A program made the position numbers and the translations under genes. Under the pieces are notes generated by a model. It did not search any database and was not told where the DNA came from. It was given only the letters and a program-made list of their open reading frames with translations. This document shows positions 5,835 through 8,940 of a DNA stretch of 8,940 bases, piece after piece (position 1 is the stretch's first letter; each line of letters opens with the position of its first letter). The DNA comes from Rhodoferax sp. UBA4409 (GTDB lineage: Bacteria; Pseudomonadota; Gammaproteobacteria; Burkholderiales; Burkholderiaceae_C), in assembly GCA_002390825.1 (NCBI GenBank), contig DGQR01000223.1:1-8940 (forward strand), given 5' to 3'.

Positions 5835-7247
5835 ATGTCCAAGGGTTTGCAGCGGCGTTTGCTGTTGCTGCTGCTGCTCCCCTTGTTTTTGTTGGCCATG
5901 CTGAACGCGTGGTTTGACTACCGCTCTGCCGACAGTGCCGCCTTGCAGCAAGACCGGCAATTGGTCCGCATGGTCCCTTTGCTAGCGGATTCGGTGGTTG
6001 CCAAGGGCGATCTGTCGTCGCCGGCCTTGGTGCTGCTGACGGCACCGCCCGTTGACGAGTTTTTGAACAGCCGCCCGGGCATGTCGGCCATGGCCGTCGT
6101 TGGCATGGATGGCGTAGTGCGCGCTGGGGCCGACTGGCTCTACGGTATGCCTCCCAGCACCAAAGAGCCTGCTTTTTCGAGCCAGGAGTTTGAGGGCGTC
6201 ACTTACCGCATCGTCAGCCAGAGGGTGCAAACCGTGGCCGGTGAGCTCGTGGTGCGGCTCGCCGATGGCTCCGACCCCCGCCAGCAATGGCTGCGTTTGC
6301 TGGCGTTGAAGGTGTTGCTGCCGAATCTGATTCTGGCTTTCGCCGGATTTTTTGCGGTGCGTTGGGCGGTGGGCACCGCTTTGCGCCCTTTGCTAACCCT
6401 GCGCGAGGCCTTGGAGCGTCGCTCTCCGAGGGATTTGTCCGCACTGGACCCGGATGCGTCGCCAGACGAGGTGAGGCCCTTGGTGGAGTCGCTGAACCGC
6501 CTGTTCGGTCTGGTGAATGCGCAGGCGGAAAGCCAAGCCCGGTTTGTTGCGGATGCCGCGCATCAACTGCGCACCCCGCTTGCCGGTCTGCAGGCACAGG
6601 TAGAGGCATGGGCGCAGGTGGTGGACCCGCATGGAAGTAAGGGAAAAACGGCACTAGCCCCTGAAAAAGCTGCGCCTAACGCTATTACTTTAGGAGCGGA
6701 TCAGGTCTTGCGGCTTCGCCATGCGGCGCGGCGCACTTCGCAACTTGCCAATCAATTGCTGGCCTTGTCGCGGGCGGATTCGCGCAGCGCCAACATTCAG
6801 CCACTGCAACGCGTCGACCTTTTGCAACTGTGTGAAACGCTGTTGGAGTCCCAGCTGGATGCGGCCATGGCCAAACAAATAGACCTCGGACTGGATGTGA
6901 GCCCGGTTCACGTGAGTGGCCAGGAGTGGTTGCTGCGCGAGCTGATGACCAATCTGGTGGATAACGCGATCAAATACACGCAAGAGGGCGGCCGGGTCAC
7001 GATCCGTTGCGGGCAACAGGGCCAGGCATTTCTGGAGGTCGAAGACGATGGCCCCGGTGTGCCCTCCGGTGAGCGCTACCGGGTGCTGGAGCGCTTCTAC
7101 CGGGTAGCTGGCACTGCCGTGGAAGGCAATGGCTTGGGCCTGGCCATTGCCAGCGAAATTGCCCATGTCCACCGCAGCCAGCTGGAGTTGCAGGCAGGTG
7201 CTGGAGGCAAGGGGCTGCGGGTCACACTCCGCTTTCCCCTCGCTTAA
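5835..7247 (+). CDS. Two-component sensor histidine kinase (TctE/QseC-like) with a DHp-loop insertion
   Basis: A 470-residue membrane sensor kinase. Residues 8-27 are a first membrane helix (poly-Leu). Residues ~28-152 are a periplasmic sensor region like the 2CSK_N domain of TctE-type kinases. Residues ~157-178 are the second membrane helix, and ~179-228 a HAMP-like linker. The phosphoacceptor H243 lies in FVADAAHQLRTPLAGL. The ATPase domain has the N-box LVDNAIKYT (374-382), G1 box EDDGPGVP (403-410), an F-box-like RFYRV (420-424) and G2 box GNGLGLAIA (431-439). All catalytic motifs are intact. Residues about 264-289, between the two DHp helices, are longer than usual by about 15 and encoded by a repeat-like sequence (see 6645-6698). 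The ATG at 5835 is chosen; GTG at 5820, directly after the regulator's stop, would add MVPSG. Neither has a clear ribosome site, which suggests translational coupling. The family often senses carboxylates, but the signal here is unknown. Confidence 0.93.
   Translation: MSKGLQRRLLLLLLLPLFLLAMLNAWFDYRSADSAALQQDRQLVRMVPLLADSVVAKGDLSSPALVLLTAPPVDEFLNSRPGMSAMAVVGMDGVVRAGADWLYGMPPSTKEPAFSSQEFEGVTYRIVSQRVQTVAGELVVRLADGSDPRQQWLRLLALKVLLPNLILAFAGFFAVRWAVGTALRPLLTLREALERRSPRDLSALDPDASPDEVRPLVESLNRLFGLVNAQAESQARFVADAAHQLRTPLAGLQAQVEAWAQVVDPHGSKGKTALAPEKAAPNAITLGADQVLRLRHAARRTSQLANQLLALSRADSRSANIQPLQRVDLLQLCETLLESQLDAAMAKQIDLGLDVSPVHVSGQEWLLRELMTNLVDNAIKYTQEGGRVTIRCGQQGQAFLEVEDDGPGVPSGERYRVLERFYRVAGTAVEGNGLGLAIASEIAHVHRSQLELQAGAGGKGLRVTLRFPLA
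6645..6698 (-). repeat. Short dispersed repeat, copy B, inserted in frame within the kinase gene
   Basis: Read on the minus strand this segment has TAGC (6684-6681), 5 bases, GCGCAG (6675-6670), 9 bases, GGGCT (6660-6656), the same three blocks with the same spacing as the intergenic copy at 5091-5119. It encodes about residues 271-288 of the kinase (ending NAITLGA). It uses codons such as CTA, TTA and GCA that stand out against the GC-rich codons around it. The exact ends of the element cannot be fixed from two diverged copies. Confidence 0.55.
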
Positions 7248-7315
7248 AGTATTAGGCGCGTTGCGCGTGCGAGAATTTAAGTGAACACTAACTAGCCCTT
7301 GAAACCAGACGTGCC

Positions 7316-7960
7316 ATGACCGATACCTCTGCTGAGACTCCATCTGCCGACGTGCCCGCGCGCAAGCGGCCCAAACCCGGAGAGCGCCGGGTTCAGATTC
7401 TCCAAATGTTGGCCAGCATGCTGGAGCAACCCGGTGGCGAACGCATTACGACCGCAGCATTGGCCGCGCGGCTAGAGGTCAGCGAGGCCGCCCTGTACCG
7501 GCATTTCGCCAGCAAGGCGCAAATGTTTGAGGGCTTGATTGACTTCATCGAGCAGACTGTTTTTTCGCTGATCAACCAGATCATTGAAAAAGAGGCCGCC
7601 GACTCCACCCCCGACGTCGGCATACGGCAGTCGCATCGCATCCTCAGCATGTTGGTGCAGTTTGCCGAGAAGAACCCCGGCATGGCTCGTGTGATGGTGG
7701 GTGACGCACTGGTGATGGAGCACGAGCGCTTGCAGCAGCGCATGAACACGCTGTTTGACAAAGTGGAAGCCACGGTTAAGCAATGCCTGCGGGATGGCCG
7801 CTTGGCGGCACCGGCGCAGGTGGGTGCGGTTGATGCGCAAATTCAAGCTTCTACGGCGGTGGCTTTTGTGGCGGGCCGCTTGCAGCGCTTTGCCCGATCC
7901 GGGTTCAAGCGCTTGCCGTCGGAGCACCTCGACAGCGCATTGGGTTTGATGTTGGGGTAA
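7316..7960 (+). CDS. slmA: Nucleoid occlusion factor SlmA (TetR-type FtsZ antagonist)
   Basis: SlmA binds specific chromosomal sites and, when DNA-bound, blocks FtsZ assembly so that the septum does not form over the nucleoid. The 214-residue protein has a variable 20-residue N-terminus and then RRVQILQMLASMLEQPGGER. A TetR helix-turn-helix follows (about 44-64: ITTAALAARLEVSEAALYRHF), then SKAQMFEGLIDFIEQTV, which is highly typical of SlmA rather than of metabolic TetR regulators. The C-terminal helices (FAEKNPGMARVMVGDALVME, ERLQQRMNTLFDKVEA, FVAGRLQRFARSGFKRLP) match the SlmA pattern NPG-x-R-x-x-x-G-x-A-x-x-x-E. The ATG at 7316 has no strong ribosome site. SlmA genes lie near argB in many betaproteobacteria, which supports the call. 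The 68-bp gap to the kinase holds no clear terminator, so some read-through is possible. Confidence 0.92.
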   Translation: MTDTSAETPSADVPARKRPKPGERRVQILQMLASMLEQPGGERITTAALAARLEVSEAALYRHFASKAQMFEGLIDFIEQTVFSLINQIIEKEAADSTPDVGIRQSHRILSMLVQFAEKNPGMARVMVGDALVMEHERLQQRMNTLFDKVEATVKQCLRDGRLAAPAQVGAVDAQIQASTAVAFVAGRLQRFARSGFKRLPSEHLDSALGLMLG

Positions 7961-7983
7961 ACCCTAGTTTGCCTTAGAAGTGA

Positions 7984-7995
7984 CCCTCTAGAGGG
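7984..7995. repeat. 12-bp perfect palindrome downstream of slmA
   Basis: CCCTCTAGAGGG is a perfect palindrome without a loop, 23 bp after the slmA stop and about 30 bp before the TetR operator. It could be a protein-binding site; it lacks the loop and T-run of a terminator. Its role is unknown. Confidence 0.4.
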
Positions 7996-8004
7996 GGTGG
8001 GTAC

Positions 8005-8034
8005 TTCACAGTGTCGAGTGAAATGCTGCAAAAT
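8005..8034 (+). promoter_or_regulatory. Candidate sigma-70 promoter of the TetR/acyl-CoA dehydrogenase operon
   Basis: TTCACA (8005-8010, five of six matches to TTGACA) is followed after 18 bases by CAAAAT (8029-8034, four of six matches to TATAAT). Transcription would begin near 8041, about 28 bases before the TetR start codon. The palindromic operator overlaps the -10 element and the start point, as expected for repression. Confidence 0.4.
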
Positions 8035-8054
8035 AGCACGATCGTTCTATTTTG
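8029..8054. promoter_or_regulatory. 26-bp near-perfect palindrome, probable TetR-family operator
   Basis: Outer arms CAAAATAG (8029-8036) and CTATTTTG (8047-8054) are exact reverse complements, as is the 8-bp core ACGATCGT (8038-8045). Only the pair at 8037/8046 (C/T) breaks the symmetry, so 24 of 26 positions are symmetric. The centre lies 28 bp before the TetR start codon. Size and position are typical of an autoregulatory TetR operator; the adjacent TetR protein is the obvious ligand. Confidence 0.78.
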
Positions 8055-8068
8055 ATTGCCACTCGTCT

Positions 8069-8752
8069 ATGTCGCTTGCCGCTGAAATCGCTATCGAGCA
8101 CTCCTCTACCGAGCCCGCTACAAAGCGCGCGCCCGCTCGACGTGCGATGCAAAAAGGCCAGCAAACCAAGGCTGCTATCGTCGAGGCCGCTTTGGGCCTC
8201 GCCACGCAAATTGGCCTTGAAGGCTTGAGCATCGGAGTGCTTGCAGAAGTCACCCAAATGAGCAAGTCCGGGGTGTTTGCGCACTTTGGCTCCCGCGAGG
8301 AGATGCAAATCTCGGTGGTTCGCGAATACTTCAGCCGCTTCGAGCAAGAAGTGTTTTACCCGGCACTCCATGCTGATCGCGGGCTGCCTCGCGTTCAAGC
8401 GCTGTTCGGCAATTGGATGAAGCGTGTCGCGGTAGAAATCCAATCCGGTTGCATCTTTATCAGCGGTGCCGTCGAATTCGATGACCGTCCAGGCCCCGTG
8501 CGTGATGCCCTGGCCTTCTCGGTCCAAACCTGGCTCAGCGCGTTGTACCGCGCCGTCGTCTTGGCCAAGCAATGTGGTCACCTGCGCTCGGATGCCGACG
8601 AGCAGCAAATGGCATTTGAGATCCACGGCTTGATTCTCGCCTTGCACTACGAGGCCCGTTTTCTCAAAAACCCCGGTTCCATTGAGCGCGCGAATCAGGG
8701 CTTTTCCAACATCCTTGCGCGATACGCCGTGACCCCGGTCACCCCGAATTAA
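8069..8752 (+). CDS. TetR/AcrR-family transcriptional regulator, probable repressor of the adjacent acyl-CoA dehydrogenase
   Basis: A 227-residue one-component regulator. A basic N-terminal arm (KRAPARRAMQKGQQTKAAIV) precedes the TetR DNA-binding domain, with the helix-turn-helix at about residues 54-73 (IGVLAEVTQMSKSGVFAHFG) and SREEMQ after it. Residues ~85-220 are a helical ligand domain with the patterns SGCIFISGAVEFDDRPGPVRD (split about 126-146) and IHGLILALHYEARF (185-198). I cannot name the ligand-domain subfamily with certainty. The ATG at 8069 is chosen because an earlier ATG at 7997 would place the operator inside the gene; no clear ribosome site precedes 8069. Only 39 bp separate it from the acyl-CoA dehydrogenase gene, so the two probably form an operon under the palindrome at 8029-8054. 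The effector is probably an acyl-CoA or fatty acid, by inference from context. Confidence 0.88.
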   Translation: MSLAAEIAIEHSSTEPATKRAPARRAMQKGQQTKAAIVEAALGLATQIGLEGLSIGVLAEVTQMSKSGVFAHFGSREEMQISVVREYFSRFEQEVFYPALHADRGLPRVQALFGNWMKRVAVEIQSGCIFISGAVEFDDRPGPVRDALAFSVQTWLSALYRAVVLAKQCGHLRSDADEQQMAFEIHGLILALHYEARFLKNPGSIERANQGFSNILARYAVTPVTPN

Positions 8753-8791
8753 ACCCACCCATACCCACCCAGTTCATCAGGAGAAAGCAAC

Positions 8792-8940
8792 ATGCCTACT
8801 TACACCCCCCCCCTGCGCGACATGCAATTTGTGATGCACGAAGTGCTGAACGTGGCGCAAGACCTGCAGCAAATCCCTAAACACGCTGAGATGGATGTGG
8901 AAACCATCAACGCCGTGTTGGAAGAGGGCGGCAAGTTCGC
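8792..8940 (+). CDS. Acyl-CoA dehydrogenase, N-terminal fragment (runs off window edge)
   Basis: Only the first 49 residues are present: they begin MPTYTPPLRDMQFVMHEVLN and continue with a helix (VAQDLQQIPKHAEMD). The opening YxxPLRDMxFVxxEV is characteristic of the roughly 600-residue acyl-CoA dehydrogenases with an extra C-terminal domain, the group that includes Pseudomonas FadE-like enzymes and 3-methylmercaptopropionyl-CoA dehydrogenase (DmdC). These FAD enzymes oxidise acyl-CoA to 2-enoyl-CoA. AGGAG at 8779-8783, eight bases before the ATG, is a strong ribosome site. It is the second gene of the TetR operon, and further beta-oxidation genes may follow outside the window. The substrate chain length cannot be told from this fragment. 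Confidence 0.88.
   Translation, partial: MPTYTPPLRDMQFVMHEVLNVAQDLQQIPKHAEMDVETINAVLEEGGKF

Noticed and set aside
7997..8068. Earlier ATG (7997) as start of the TetR gene
   Set aside because: It would translate through the palindromic operator and promoter and add 24 residues (Cys/Arg/Lys-rich) unlike TetR N-termini.
8006..8758. Open frame of about 250 codons on the minus strand covering the whole TetR gene
   Set aside because: The plus strand encodes a clear TetR helix-turn-helix with an upstream operator. The opposite frame has no ribosome site and no recognisable domain.
1..8940. CRISPR arrays, tRNA or rRNA genes, insertion sequences, phage or defence genes
   Set aside because: No regularly spaced repeats, cloverleaf genes, transposase or integrase motifs were seen on either strand.

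Overview
The window looks like chromosomal DNA of a betaproteobacterium, most likely a member of the Comamonadaceae (Rhodoferax/Polaromonas/Curvibacter-like). The evidence is moderately high GC, ArgB, SlmA and H-NS-type proteins of betaproteobacterial character, a PhaF-type phasin, and a short dispersed repeat that I recall as typical of that family. The genus is an inference; no rRNA or other marker gene is present.

Left part (1-3315), storage and lipid genes. The minus strand carries the 5' part of a patatin-like lipase (1-371, cut by the window edge). Upstream of it, behind a strong hairpin terminator (434-461), lies a PHA-granule phasin with a histone-H1-like tail (487-1089). Divergent from the phasin is a 666-residue, two-domain short-chain dehydrogenase (1315-3315) with the layout of alcohol-forming fatty acyl-CoA reductases.

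Middle part (3316-5069). A 336-bp gene-free stretch with several small repeats leads to an H-NS-family nucleoid protein (3652-4035) that starts with TTG. A candidate terminator follows, then argB (4164-5069), the second enzyme of arginine biosynthesis.

Right-middle part (5070-7960). A 63-bp gap made mostly of a dispersed repeat separates argB from a two-component operon: an OmpR-type response regulator (5133-5819) and a TctE/QseC-like histidine kinase (5835-7247). The kinase gene appears to carry an in-frame copy of the same repeat family, in the opposite orientation, inside the loop of its phosphoacceptor hairpin. The nucleoid-occlusion factor slmA follows (7316-7960).

Right end (7961-8940). 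A TetR-type regulator (8069-8752) sits behind a near-perfect 26-bp palindrome that overlaps its probable promoter. Directly downstream, with its own ribosome binding site, is the start of an acyl-CoA dehydrogenase (8792 to the edge). This looks like a self-regulated acyl-CoA oxidation operon.

Most of the window is ordinary core genome. I did not find a clear new defence or mobile system. The points most worth a second look are the repeat-derived insertion in the kinase, the TetR operator, the bifunctional reductase beside storage-granule genes, and the TTG start of the H-NS gene.
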